Of a stretch of DNA of 64,000 nt, positions 16,330 through 26,900 are shown in pieces. This DNA comes from Mucilaginibacter tolerans (lineage in GTDB: Bacteria > Bacteroidota > Bacteroidia > Sphingobacteriales > Sphingobacteriaceae). The notes beneath the pieces are model-generated. The model saw only the letters and a program-made list of their open reading frames with translations. It was not told the DNA's origin and ran no database searches. The DNA lies in contig NZ_JAUMKB010000015.1 in NCBI RefSeq assembly GCF_030519375.1, positions 1 through 64,000 of the forward strand, given 5' to 3'. The position numbers were made by a program, and so were the translations under genes. Numbering within the stretch: the stretch's first letter is position 1; every line of letters starts with the position of its first letter.

Positions 16330-19125
16330 TTATTTTTTGGGAGCTCCTCCGGCCATTTTAGTGAACTCATAATCAATAGTGAACATAACATATCGTTTTA
16401 TGGTCGTATAACTATTTTGTACGATCATATTTGAACTGGCTGTCCTGCTAAAGCCCACATTCTGGTTCAGCAAATCATTACCCCATATAGTGAACTTCAA
16501 ATTGTCGTTCTTCAGGAATGTTTTTACAATAGAGGCATTGATGATCGTTTTACTGAAGTCGGTGCCGAATGATGCGGTTTTTGGACTGTATTCATAATCG
16601 CTATTTGAACCTATCTGGAATTTGCCCGGCAAGTAAATGGTGAATCCACCATAACCCCTGAATCCTGTGCCGTTATTATTTGTATTGGGCTGCAATGACG
16701 ACCTGCTGATGGTATAGATAGGCCCTCCTGAAAGGTAAAGTTCAATCTTTTTCTCCTTGTATTTATTAATGTTGATCCGTGGATTAAAAGAATAGTTCTG
16801 TGTCTGGTTCAGTACGCCATTTACCAGGTTGTAAAAGGTACTGCCATTAGCGCCGCCACCAATACCTACGTTTATATCAAGCTTTTCTATCTTTTTACCG
16901 AAGTTGCCCCATATACCAAAATTCGAGGTACGTTTTCCCGAAAGGTTGGAATATTGACTTATGCTTCCTCCGTTTGGTGAATAGGTAATGTCGCTTACAA
17001 TAGGGTTTGTGGTATAGGAGTAATTTCCGTTTAAATAGATATACTGACTGGACACCACCTTATATGAATTATACCACATGTTAAAATTATTGGTAAACGA
17101 AGGTCTTAGGTTCGGGTTACCTTCAACAATGTTCAACTGGTCATTGTTATTTCGTATGGGTTGTAGTTGATCAATTGATGGCAAAGTGGTGCGTCCGCTA
17201 TAGTTAATGTTAAAAGATTTCTGCTGCGAAAAACGGTACTGGAAACTGGCCTGTGGCATCCAGTCGGTAAAATCTCTGTTCAGAGCGTTGCCTGTGTAAC
17301 CTTCGGTTTGTTTAAGATTAACATCGGCCACTTTGGTGCCAAAATTGATTATGGTCTTACCTTTTTTATAATTGAAAATCGCACCTCCCTGGTTTGATAT
17401 GCTATTCAGTTTGTAATTGCTGCTGAAGGTGTCATTCAGCATATCATATTTACCCGAGATGGATTTGTCGAAAGACTTTCTATCGGCAGTGGCATTATTT
17501 ATCCCTATACCATAGTTGAATGTAATAGCCAATGTTTTTGAAAGCGGTTCGGTGTATGTCAGGTTGGTGGTGAGCGCTGAGTTTTTCAGATTATTGGTCT
17601 TATACTGATCGACTGTGTCAGGTTTTGTGCCTGTCGTATCTATACTTTTATAATAATAAACCTTGGAATTTAAATACCCATTAGCTTCGCTCCGATTATA
17701 AGCTTCGGCTATGTTAAACGACAGTGTGCGACGCGGCTTTTTGAATTTGTGCGTATAAAAGGCACTGGCATTAAATATTTTCTGATCCACATCATTGGTA
17801 ATGTCTCTGTTGCTTCTGTTTACCAAGGTGTCGTTCCGGGATTCTGATCCGGTATAGTGTTCAATGGTGTTACTGTGTTTTAAAGTTCCGTCAACAGCTA
17901 TTTTAAGGTTCGAACTTGTGTCCAGCTTCACGTTATAGGTAGCATCCAGCTTTTGTTTGAACATGTATTTATGGAAATTCTCGTTCGAGGTGCTGTTTAG
18001 AATAGTATCGGGAAGGTTGTTTTGAGTGATGTTGGTGTTGCTGCCATCAACCGTAAGTGAGCCTATCTTATAGTTTGTATTTAATGACTCCTTGTCGTCA
18101 TTCCATTTCGTGTCGTAATGCACACCGCCGGTCCGGGCAGTTGGCAACCCCTGGCCGTTGTATTGGCCATCAAAGGAATCGAGGTCATCACCGTTACCAC
18201 CAAAAAAGAAAACTGTCCCGCTATCATCTGATTGTATGGCATTTCCCGAGCCATATTTCTGATTATCTTCCCAGCCAAGCCCAGTTTTGCCATTGTTTCC
18301 TAAGGTGCCATAAACAGAAAGCTTTTGTTTCGCCTTGAATGCATTGAACAATACTTGTGCCTGGTACATGTTTTCCGTTGCATCCCCCACTTCAGCTTTA
18401 CCAAACATTCCATTTTTTTTATCGGCTTTTAATTTGATGTTCAACGTCTTTTCTTTCTTACCATCGTCAATACCGGTAAAGGCAGCCTGGTCACTCTTTT
18501 TATCATATAGCTGCACCTTATCAACCATATCGGCCCGGATATTTTTGGTGACAAGTGTCGGGTCATCCCCAAAAAACTCTTCGCCGTCAACAAGCACTTT
18601 ATTTACCGTTTGGCCCTGCGCGGTAATCTTGCCGTCCTTATCCACCTGTATACCGGGTAATTGCTTTAACAGGTCTTCCACTTTTGCATTGGGTTGGGTA
18701 ACATAGGCAGCTGCATTAAATTCGGTTGTATCGCCTTTTATTTTCATCTGGGCGGCGGAGCCTTTAATAATTACCTCGTGCAGCAGGCGTGATTTCAACT
18801 GCAGATGGATGTTCCCCAGGTTAAAATTTTGCCTGGCTGAGTCGAGACTGAATTTGTCTATATAATCCGCATAATCCGGATAGGCTAATAACACGATAAA
18901 ATTTCCAGGGTGAAGGCCGTTTATATCGAAGGAACCATCCTCGCCTGCACGTGCAAAGGTTACCAGTGTTGAGTCTTTAGCATTTAATACTGACACTGAA
19001 GTGTTACGGAGTTTTATATGCTCGACGCTATCACTTACTACACCTTTCACGGCGTATTTGCTTTGGGCTGATAAAGAGGTTGAAAAGGCAAGAAGAATAA
19101 GGCATAGCAAGTTTATGTGCTTCAT
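16330..19125 (-). CDS. Outer-membrane beta-barrel receptor (TonB-receptor-like)
   Basis: A 931-residue protein with a signal peptide (residues 1-20, SLSAQ). A CarboxypepD_reg-like domain (KGVVSDSVEHIKLRNTSVSV) follows, then a plug-like region (VEDLLKQLPGIQVDKDGKIT, VLVDGEEFFGDD) and a long C-terminal barrel of the outer-membrane beta-barrel family 3 type. The plug motifs resemble those of TonB-dependent receptors, but no SusC-specific motif (such as NEVVVVGYG) is present. It heads a two-gene operon with the GLPGLI gene, a recurrent pairing in this phylum. The substrate is unknown. Confidence 0.85.
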   Translation of the reverse strand: MKHINLLCLILLAFSTSLSAQSKYAVKGVVSDSVEHIKLRNTSVSVLNAKDSTLVTFARAGEDGSFDINGLHPGNFIVLLAYPDYADYIDKFSLDSARQNFNLGNIHLQLKSRLLHEVIIKGSAAQMKIKGDTTEFNAAAYVTQPNAKVEDLLKQLPGIQVDKDGKITAQGQTVNKVLVDGEEFFGDDPTLVTKNIRADMVDKVQLYDKKSDQAAFTGIDDGKKEKTLNIKLKADKKNGMFGKAEVGDATENMYQAQVLFNAFKAKQKLSVYGTLGNNGKTGLGWEDNQKYGSGNAIQSDDSGTVFFFGGNGDDLDSFDGQYNGQGLPTARTGGVHYDTKWNDDKESLNTNYKIGSLTVDGSNTNITQNNLPDTILNSTSNENFHKYMFKQKLDATYNVKLDTSSNLKIAVDGTLKHSNTIEHYTGSESRNDTLVNRSNRDITNDVDQKIFNASAFYTHKFKKPRRTLSFNIAEAYNRSEANGYLNSKVYYYKSIDTTGTKPDTVDQYKTNNLKNSALTTNLTYTEPLSKTLAITFNYGIGINNATADRKSFDKSISGKYDMLNDTFSSNYKLNSISNQGGAIFNYKKGKTIINFGTKVADVNLKQTEGYTGNALNRDFTDWMPQASFQYRFSQQKSFNINYSGRTTLPSIDQLQPIRNNNDQLNIVEGNPNLRPSFTNNFNMWYNSYKVVSSQYIYLNGNYSYTTNPIVSDITYSPNGGSISQYSNLSGKRTSNFGIWGNFGKKIEKLDINVGIGGGANGSTFYNLVNGVLNQTQNYSFNPRININKYKEKKIELYLSGGPIYTISRSSLQPNTNNNGTGFRGYGGFTIYLPGKFQIGSNSDYEYSPKTASFGTDFSKTIINASIVKTFLKNDNLKFTIWGNDLLNQNVGFSRTASSNMIVQNSYTTIKRYVMFTIDYEFTKMAGGAPKK

Positions 19126-19308
19126 AAGGTTGTGTTAGGAGCGCCTAAGATATAACTAAATCATTAGGAAGAAAACTGCCAGCACGTTAATTTATGTTAA
19201 TAAGTGTTAAATGGGCAGTAAATAAGCAAAATGCTGTTTTCTAAAATCAGTAATCCTTTTATTAAATCATATAAAAGATTATTTTAGCACCGTTTAACCT
19301 ATAACCTT

Positions 19309-20916
19309 ATGTTAACGATGACAAGCTTTCCCTCACTAAAAAAGGCTATACTGATAGCCGGCATTTGTTTGCCCATTGCATTAAAAGCTCAGAACGGTCC
19401 GGCTCCTAAGCCCAATTGGCAAAATCTCGATCTTAAAACAGACACCGTATTTGGTATAAGCACAGAAAAAGCCTACAGCGAGTTGCTTAAAGGTAAGCCG
19501 CATGTCCCGGTGCTGGTTGCTGTTATAGACGGCGGTGTTGATATCAACCACGAAGACTTAAAACGTATTATCTGGACTAACCCCAATGAAGTGGCAGGTA
19601 ACAGCAATGATGATGACAAAAATGGCTATACGGACGATATGCATGGGTGGGATTTCATCGGATCGGCAAACGGAAACGAGCATTACGATAATACAGAATT
19701 GGTGAGGTGTGTCCGTCTATATACGGCAGAATTCAAGGGAAAGGATACGACGGCTTTGACCGGTAAGGAACAGACCGATTTTTATGCTTATCAAAAAATG
19801 CGTACCGACCTGGCCGGGAAAGTGAAAAAAGCACAGCGCATATATGCCATCATTACCAATTTTAATGAGATACTTAAATCGATGTTGTCCAAAATTGGTA
19901 AATCCGACCCAGTATTGTCTGACTTTCAAAGCTATGAGCCTCAAAATAACGGAGAGGCCTATGTTAAGAAGATTGTTGTAGAGAACCTGGGGAGTTATAA
20001 AGACATGGCCGATTTCAGAAAAAATGAAATAGACGACGGGCTAAAGCACTTTTCAGAACAATTAAATTATCACTATAATGTGGATTTCGATCCGCGCTCG
20101 ATAGTAGGTGATAACTACAACGATAGCAGCGAGCATTTTTATGGGAATAATGACGTGACCGGCCCCGATGCTGAACATGGTACACATGTGTCCGGTATTA
20201 TTGGCGCTGATCGTGAGAATAATCTCGGGGTAATGGGGGTAGCTAATGATGTGCGCATTATGTCGGTACGCACAGTGCCGGATGGCGATGAAAGAGATAA
20301 AGATGTGGCTAATGCTATCAGGTACGCTGCCAATAATGGAGCCAAAGTGATCAATATGAGCTTTGGTAAATCTTACTCATTTGATAAAAAAGCAGTTGAC
20401 GAAGCACTGAAACTGGCCATGAGTAAAGATGTTCTGGTCATCCACGCAGCAGGAAATGATAACCAGGACAATGACAAAGAGCCACATTTTCCAACGCGTA
20501 TCTACCAAGATAAAAGCGGCGAGGCAGCAGCATGGATTGAGGTTGGAGCTTCCGGAGTAAATGATGATAAAACTTTGAAAGCCTCATTCTCTAATTATGG
20601 CAAAACCAGCGTTGATGTATTTGCTCCCGGGGTTAAAATAAATTCAACTACGCCTAATTCAACTTATGCACCGCATGACGGTACTAGCATGGCTGCGCCT
20701 GTAGTATCTGGATTAGCGGCGCTCATCCGTTCATACTACCCTAAACTTACTGCTTTGCAGGTGAAGGAAATTATTCTAAAATCGGTAGTAAAGGTAGCCC
20801 ACAAAGTTAATCTGAAAGTAGGTGATAGCGAGCGCAAAGTTTCGTTTGATGAATTATGTGTCACTGGTGGTGTTGTGAATGCTTACCAGGCGCTCAAACT
20901 GGCAGCGACTTATTAG
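19309..20916 (+). CDS. S8 family serine peptidase (subtilase) with long Asp-His insertion
   Basis: A 535-residue exported subtilase. The catalytic triad is visible: Asp74 in VAVIDGGVD, His290 in HGTHVSGI and Ser460 in GTSMAAPVV. An oxyanion-hole Asn lies in HAAGNDNQ. About 215 residues separate Asp and His, far more than in classical subtilisins. The insertion is helix-rich (LAGKVKKAQRIYAIITNFNEIL) and begins near a Ca-type acidic loop (NSNDDDKNGYTDDMHGWDF). A signal peptide (KKAILIAGICLPIALKAQ) is present, with no type IX secretion tail. The start could be ATG 19309 or 19318. A strong terminator follows. Confidence 0.9.
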   Translation: MLTMTSFPSLKKAILIAGICLPIALKAQNGPAPKPNWQNLDLKTDTVFGISTEKAYSELLKGKPHVPVLVAVIDGGVDINHEDLKRIIWTNPNEVAGNSNDDDKNGYTDDMHGWDFIGSANGNEHYDNTELVRCVRLYTAEFKGKDTTALTGKEQTDFYAYQKMRTDLAGKVKKAQRIYAIITNFNEILKSMLSKIGKSDPVLSDFQSYEPQNNGEAYVKKIVVENLGSYKDMADFRKNEIDDGLKHFSEQLNYHYNVDFDPRSIVGDNYNDSSEHFYGNNDVTGPDAEHGTHVSGIIGADRENNLGVMGVANDVRIMSVRTVPDGDERDKDVANAIRYAANNGAKVINMSFGKSYSFDKKAVDEALKLAMSKDVLVIHAAGNDNQDNDKEPHFPTRIYQDKSGEAAAWIEVGASGVNDDKTLKASFSNYGKTSVDVFAPGVKINSTTPNSTYAPHDGTSMAAPVVSGLAALIRSYYPKLTALQVKEIILKSVVKVAHKVNLKVGDSERKVSFDELCVTGGVVNAYQALKLAATY

Positions 20917-20940
20917 GCCTTAAGCTTATACTTATTAATG

Positions 20941-20971
20941 AAGGCAAATGAAAGCCCATTTGCCTTTTCTT
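20941..20971 (+). terminator. Rho-independent terminator after the subtilase gene
   Basis: AAGGCAAATG and CATTTGCCTT form a perfect 10-bp stem with a 6-base loop and run into TTTTCTT. It isolates the subtilase from the downstream regulator. Confidence 0.9.
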
Positions 20972-21133
20972 ATCTTATGATGTTTTGCCACAAAATAACC
21001 CTGGATAACGTCTTTATTCGCTGCGCTGCAAGGGGATTTTAAAAACAGGTAAATTATTCTTCCTTAAAAAAGTATATTTTAGTGCTGAAATTGTGCAGGT
21101 GGCGGTGCGAGCCAGTTAAAAGTATTATAATTG

Positions 21134-23686
21134 ATGCTGAAGTTTAATAAGGCTTTTCTTTTCTATCTATATAAAACAGTTTTTCTTTTACTTTTCACTT
21201 TCCAATTTCTGGATGGAACGGCTCAGGGCTTGCTTTTTAATTCAAACGACAGCCTGTTAAACAAACGTACCTCGCTGCATGTGTTCAGCAATGATGTACC
21301 GGTATTTCATGATCATTTGTATATCCAGTTCGATCTTTCATTATGGGATAATGCACACCTGGGTTATGTGTGCAATCTTGCCGAAAAAGACAATTCATAT
21401 AGCCTGAGCTACCTGTACATGAATGGCTCCGGTTTCCTGAACTTCAACATCGACAGGAAAAGCAATAAGATCCAGATACCGCTTGACAAATCCATATTGA
21501 AGAAGGGCAAATGGATGAAGGTGCGGATGGATTTTGATCTGAAAAATGATAAGGTCGATATTGATATCAACAATAAACTTTACCAGGCAAGCGAGCTGGG
21601 TTTTAAGGATCAAGCGGAAGGGAATCTGATATTTGGTAAAAATCAGTTTTATACCGAAGTGCCGAATATGGCTATCAAAAATTTATCGGTAGGTGATCAT
21701 AACAGCACTTATGTTTTCCCACTGGATGAATGGAAAGGAACCGAAGCGCACGATCAGGAAGGCAATGTCATTGGTGCGGTAGAAAACCCTGTTTGGCTGA
21801 TCAACGAATCGTATTTCTGGAAACCAGTTTACACAAATTCCTTTAAGCAAGTAGCTGGATTAAATTTTAATACGATCGATCAGAACCTGTTTATTTTCAA
21901 AAAAGATTCAATCATCACTTTTAATTCTGAATCGAAACGGGCTATTGCCACACCCTACCAAAATCCGTTTCCTGTACCAATGGTGCTTGGCAAAAGTATC
22001 TTTAATGCCCGCCAAAACAAATGTTATATCTACGAGCTTTTTGATATTCCCAAGGGAATGCCGAGTGTCGCCTCGCTGAACATGGATAAAAACAGCCTGA
22101 AATGGGAAGCGATAGGAAAAACCATTTTACCACAGCAACGGCACCACCATAACATGTTTTATAACCTGCAGCAGGATTCTATTTACCTGTTTGGAGGTTA
22201 TGGCGCATATAAGTATTATAATAAATTTTTGAAGTACGATGCGGGAAAAGATAGTTGGATAGAAGTCCCATTTAAAGGAGACAATATAACACCACGTTTT
22301 TTTGCCGCTGCCGGAAGCTCTGACAATCCTGATGAAATATTACTTTTTGGTGGTTATGGAAATGACTCTGGTAACCAGATAGTAGGTGGAAAGCAATTTT
22401 ACGATCTGTACCGCATCAACCTGAAAACTCATATCATAAAAAAAGCCTGGAGCATACACCCTCAGAATAAAGAGGTATTTGTGCCGGCCAATAACCTGAT
22501 CCTGTCTCCCGATAAAAAATATTTCTATGCTCTGTGCTATCCGCATGAAATAGCTAAAACAGAAATACGGTTATATAAATTTTCGTTGCAGGATGGCTCT
22601 TATGAAGTGGTAAGTGCGCCAATACCAGTTACTTCTGAGAGGATAGAATCGGATATTAACCTTTTTTTTAGCCACAAAACCAACGAGTTTTTCTGCACTA
22701 TACAAGAATTTACCGATCGGGTAAACTCAAGTATCAGAATTTTTTCGCTGCTGGCACCACCTGTAAGCAATGCTGCTTATTTAAAAGCTTTGGCTCCGCC
22801 GCAAAGTAAGGGACATTTATCACTTTATCTGGCAATTGGCGTTGTCCTTATCATAGGTGTTTTTGTAGTAATCATTATCAGAAGAAAGCCTGAAGGGACA
22901 CTACCTGAGCCTGAAGTGCTGCCTGTGCCGTCACCGCTGCCTGCTGAGAAAAAGGAAACGGGCAAAAAACAAAATGCCATCTATTTACTTGGTGAGTTTG
23001 CTGTTTATAATAAAAATGGCAGGGATATCACTTACCTGTTTAGCCCCAAAATCAAGCAACTGTTTATATTAATACTGATTAATAGCCGGGATTATACTGG
23101 TATCACGTCAAAAAAAATATCTGCATTGTTGTGGCCCGATAAAGACGTAGCCAAGACCAAAAATATTAAAGGGGTAACCTTTAATCACCTGCGAAGCATT
23201 ATCAGCGACCTGAACGGTATTGAGTTGACCTTCCAGAACGATAATTACCTGTTTAAGTTTTCAGAAGAGTTATTCTGTGATTATTTTATTGTCTCTGAGC
23301 TGATCAAAGAAAGCCATTGGGCTAATAACGACTATAAGATTTTAGAACATTTTGACCTGGTATCGCGCGGCACACTGCTCTCAGGCATGCCAGATCAATG
23401 GCTGGATGATTTTAAAAAAAATTATGATGAACAGTTGGTCGGAATGATTCAGCCCTTGCTGATCAAATATTATGAATCAGGAGATATGCGCCTCGTGCCA
23501 GATCTGGCTAAACTGATATTGGATACCGATCCGTTCAACGATACTGCTCTTAAATACCAGTTAAAAGCGATAAGAAAGCAGAAGGGAATTGAACAAGCCC
23601 GGAAAGTTTACGATCAGTTCATTGCTGAATACAAAAGATCTTTTGGGTCGGATTATCAGACCAGTTTCGAAAAACTGATTCAATAA
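21134..23686 (+). CDS. Membrane-spanning Kelch-type sensor fused to SARP-like winged-helix/BTAD regulator
   Basis: About 850 residues from the ATG at 21134; a TTG just before it is less likely. An N-terminal signal sequence precedes a LamG/concanavalin-like region (about 30-200; KGKWMKVRMDFDLKNDKVDI). Kelch-like repeats follow (about 320-450; IYLFGGYGAYKYYNKF, EILLFGGYGNDSGN). One membrane helix lies at about 562-584 (LAIGVVLIIGVFVVIIIRR), then a Pro-rich linker. The cytoplasmic part has a winged-helix domain (about 615-705; LFSPKIKQLFILIL, KISALLWPD, NHLRSII) and a BTAD/TPR-like helical end (ARKVYDQFIAEYKRSFGSD). The layout is that of a one-step transmembrane transcription factor. It directly precedes susC and probably controls that locus (inference). 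Confidence 0.8.
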   Translation: MLKFNKAFLFYLYKTVFLLLFTFQFLDGTAQGLLFNSNDSLLNKRTSLHVFSNDVPVFHDHLYIQFDLSLWDNAHLGYVCNLAEKDNSYSLSYLYMNGSGFLNFNIDRKSNKIQIPLDKSILKKGKWMKVRMDFDLKNDKVDIDINNKLYQASELGFKDQAEGNLIFGKNQFYTEVPNMAIKNLSVGDHNSTYVFPLDEWKGTEAHDQEGNVIGAVENPVWLINESYFWKPVYTNSFKQVAGLNFNTIDQNLFIFKKDSIITFNSESKRAIATPYQNPFPVPMVLGKSIFNARQNKCYIYELFDIPKGMPSVASLNMDKNSLKWEAIGKTILPQQRHHHNMFYNLQQDSIYLFGGYGAYKYYNKFLKYDAGKDSWIEVPFKGDNITPRFFAAAGSSDNPDEILLFGGYGNDSGNQIVGGKQFYDLYRINLKTHIIKKAWSIHPQNKEVFVPANNLILSPDKKYFYALCYPHEIAKTEIRLYKFSLQDGSYEVVSAPIPVTSERIESDINLFFSHKTNEFFCTIQEFTDRVNSSIRIFSLLAPPVSNAAYLKALAPPQSKGHLSLYLAIGVVLIIGVFVVIIIRRKPEGTLPEPEVLPVPSPLPAEKKETGKKQNAIYLLGEFAVYNKNGRDITYLFSPKIKQLFILILINSRDYTGITSKKISALLWPDKDVAKTKNIKGVTFNHLRSIISDLNGIELTFQNDNYLFKFSEELFCDYFIVSELIKESHWANNDYKILEHFDLVSRGTLLSGMPDQWLDDFKKNYDEQLVGMIQPLLIKYYESGDMRLVPDLAKLILDTDPFNDTALKYQLKAIRKQKGIEQARKVYDQFIAEYKRSFGSDYQTSFEKLIQ

Positions 23687-23764
23687 TATTATTACTACCG
23701 CTCTTAGCGCATTATTCGCTCTAATTTTCTTTCTTGCCACACTTTTCTTAGTGTACTTTTTACA

Positions 23765-23786
23765 ATAATTGCAATCACGCAATTAT
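23765..23786. promoter_or_regulatory. Inverted repeat upstream of susC (locus 1)
   Basis: A perfect 8-bp inverted repeat, ATAATTGC and GCAATTAT, is separated by AATCAC. It lies 79 bp after the regulator stop. The low GC and the lack of a T tract argue against a terminator, so a protein-binding site is more likely. Confidence 0.45.
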
Positions 23787-23813
23787 CCTGTGGTTAATGA
23801 AATTATTAGCTAA

Positions 23814-23842
23814 TTAACCCATTTTTTAACCCATTTTTTAAT
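23814..23842 (+). promoter_or_regulatory. 12-bp tandem direct repeats, candidate operator of locus 1
   Basis: TTAACCCATTTT occurs twice in tandem (23814-23825, 23826-23837), and a third partial copy starts TTAAT. The repeats end 10 bp before a -7-like box. Direct repeats spaced about one helical turn next to the core promoter are how SARP-type regulators bind in actinomycetes, which would fit the SARP-like domain encoded just upstream. Confidence 0.5.
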
Positions 23843-23852
23843 ACCACCCCTC

Positions 23853-23860
23853 TAACATTG
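23853..23860 (+). promoter_or_regulatory. Candidate -7 box for susC (locus 1)
   Basis: TAACATTG differs from TAnnTTTG at one position and lies about 70 bp before the susC start, leaving a normal leader length. The tandem repeats occupy the -33 region, as expected for an activated promoter. Confidence 0.4.
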
Positions 23861-23930
23861 TGTACCGAAAGCCACTGTTCATATCGTTGATCCGGGGCAT
23901 TTTATAAACCAACAACCAACCTATTTATTT

Positions 23931-26900
23931 ATGAAGAAATCTTTTACCTGTCGAAGCCGGCTGACCGACCTCTGCCTGGCTAAAATCAAGATCCTCATTT
24001 CCCCGCCTCTGGCATTGCTGCTGGCACTGTGCCTGTCGGTTTCTGCCTATGCACAAACAGGGAAAGTACAGGGGACTGTACTGGACGAAAAAGGGGAGAC
24101 ATTGCCCGGTGTCTCTATTAAATTGAAAGGAACCGAACAAGGGACCGTAACTGACCTAAAAGGTAAGTTCTCTATTAATGCAAGTGCCGGCCAAACGCTG
24201 GTGTTTACTTATGTCGGCTACATAGTTCAGCAAGTAACATTGAAGGACCTTAGTCAGCTTACGATTTCACTGGCGCCAAACGCCTCAGCACTTAACGAAG
24301 TGGTGGTGGTAGGTTATGGTAGTCAAAAGAAACTGTCATTAACCACCGCGGTAACCTCAGTTACCAACAGGGAAATCGAAACCACCAAGAACGAAAACGT
24401 GGAGAACATGCTGACCGGTAAAGTTGCCGGTTTGCAGGTGATGCAAAACACCGCCGAACCAGGCGACTTTAACAACAATATTTCTATCCGCGGCTTTGGT
24501 AACAATCCATTGATCGTGGTTGACGGTGTGCAGATGCCTGATTTTGGCGTTACAGGCGGTACCGGCGATAACTCAACAGGGTCGAGCAACATCCTGGCAA
24601 GGCTGGATCCGAACGATATCGAAAGCGTATCAGTTTTGAAAGATGCTTCGGCTTCGGTTTATGGTGTTAAAGCTGCAAACGGCGTTATTCTCGTAACTAC
24701 TAAAAAGGGTAAAAAGGGAGCGCTCCAACTGGACTATTCAGGAACTTTTGGTTCCCAGGTGCCATCGGGGCTTCCGAAGCCTGTCGATGCAATTCAGTAC
24801 ATGACACTGGTAAATGAACAGTCCATGCACCAGGCTAACGGCGGCAGGATTGTCTATACGCCAGCGGACTTTGGTCCCTATACAAGCGGGGCAAAGAAAA
24901 GCACTGACTGGTACGATCAAGTTTTCAAAAAGTCTGCTTTCCAGGAGCAGCATAACCTTACCGCAACCGGTGGCAACGACGTAACCACTTATATGCTGAG
25001 CGGCGGTTTCACAGGTCAGAATGGTTTTTTAACCAGCAATGATTTGTCTTATAAACGCTATAACGTACGCTCAAACATTACCAGTAAAATAACCAAAAAC
25101 CTGACGGTAAATTTGAATCTGAGCGCTATTATGGATCAGAAAACCGCGCCGGTCACTTCAGTTTGGTGGACCACCAGGGAGACTTGGCGTGAGCTTCCTA
25201 TCCAGACGGTTTATGCCAATAACACAGCGCCTTACTATCTGCAAGGTCAGGTAGACAACGGCAACCCGATAGCCTATGAAAATGCCGACCTTACCGGTTA
25301 CTCCAATCAAAACAATAGATTTTTTAATGGTTTAATGAGTCTTGAATATAAAGTGCCTTTTGTTGACGGGCTTTCTATTAAGGCTATGTACAGTTATAAC
25401 GCTCAGATACAGGATAATAAATCGTTTGATAAAGCATATAACCTGTATACCTATAATGATGCTACACAAACTTACACAGCACATCTGACAGGAGCTCCAA
25501 GCTATGTACAAAGGCAGTATTACAATTATCCGCAGAATACAGATCAGCTGTCAATCAACTATGACCACACATTTAAAGGTGGCCACAACATCAGTGCATT
25601 ATTGCTGTATGAAGGTAATGACCAGCAGGCCGATAACTTTGCTGCATACAGGCAACTGGCAATACCAGTAGACCAGATTTTTGCAGGTAATGCACTCAAT
25701 CAGCAGGCTTCCCAGGATGGTACTTTATATCATTATACCACCAACTCGGTTGTGGGCAGGTTGCACTATGATTATAAAGGCAAATATTTAGCTGAGTTCA
25801 GTTTCAGAAATGACGAATCATCAAAATTTCCTCCTGGTCAAAAAAGTGGTTTCTTTCCATCGGCTTCAGCTGCATGGAATATCTCTGAAGAAGATTTCTG
25901 GAAAAACTCCTCAGCATTATCATTTATTGATCAGTTGAAACTGCGCGGGTCTTATGGAGTGCTGGGTGACGATAATACCCTGTACTTCCAATTTTTGCAG
26001 GGATATTATTATCCTGCAGGTGGTAATAATAACCAGGTTCCAAGCGGATCGGTATTTGGCAACAGCTTTTTAAACGCAGTTCAGGCTACATCTTTACCTA
26101 ATCCTCATATCAGTTGGGAAACATCGCACACCTTTGATGCCGGTATCGATTTTGATGCGTGGAAAGGTAAATTAGGCTTTACATTTGATTACTTCATACG
26201 TAACAGAAGCGGGTTATTCTCCGCTAGTACTGCACAGGTGCCGGACGTGCTGGGCACAGACCTGCCCCAAGAAAACCTGAACAGCGACCGCACAAAAGGC
26301 TTTGATTTTGAGGTGACCCACCGGAGCCATATCGGCAAGTTTAACTACAATGTCCGGGGTACATTTTCTTACGCCCGCACTAACTGGGTTAAATTTGCTG
26401 AGTCTAAACATGGTAACTCTTACCTCGACTGGCAACAAAATAATAGCAACCGTTACCAGGCCATTCAATGGGGGTTAGGCAGTGCTGGACAATATCAAAA
26501 CTACGGCCAGATACTGAATAGCCCGGTATTTGTAGGCAGGGGTACCGTGGTAGGTGACTACGCTTACCAGGATTGGAACGGTGACGGGCAGATCGATGGG
26601 AATGATAATCACCCAATAGCTTACGGCAGCAATCCGAATGGCGGTACTGTTACACCTCAGATAACCTATGGTCTTAGCCTGGGCGGTTCATATAAGAGCT
26701 TTGATTTTAACTTATTGTTCCAGGGAGCCGCCAAGATCGACATCTCTTATATTGAACAGTTGAATATCCCGCTTTGGGGAGGTGGCAGCGCTTTAACTCA
26801 GTTCATGAACGACTGGCACCCTGCTAACCCGAACGCCGATCCTTACAATCCAAATACAGTATGGGTACCTGGTCAGTTTGCCTATACCGGCACAACGGCA

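Noticed and set aside
23739..23761. ACACT/AGTGT stem followed by T-rich sequence after the Kelch/SARP gene as a terminator
   Set aside because: The stem has only five pairs with weak GC content; too poor to call.
23814..23842. Tandem repeat as a CRISPR array
   Set aside because: Units are 12 bp with no spacers, and no cas gene is present; it fits an operator better.
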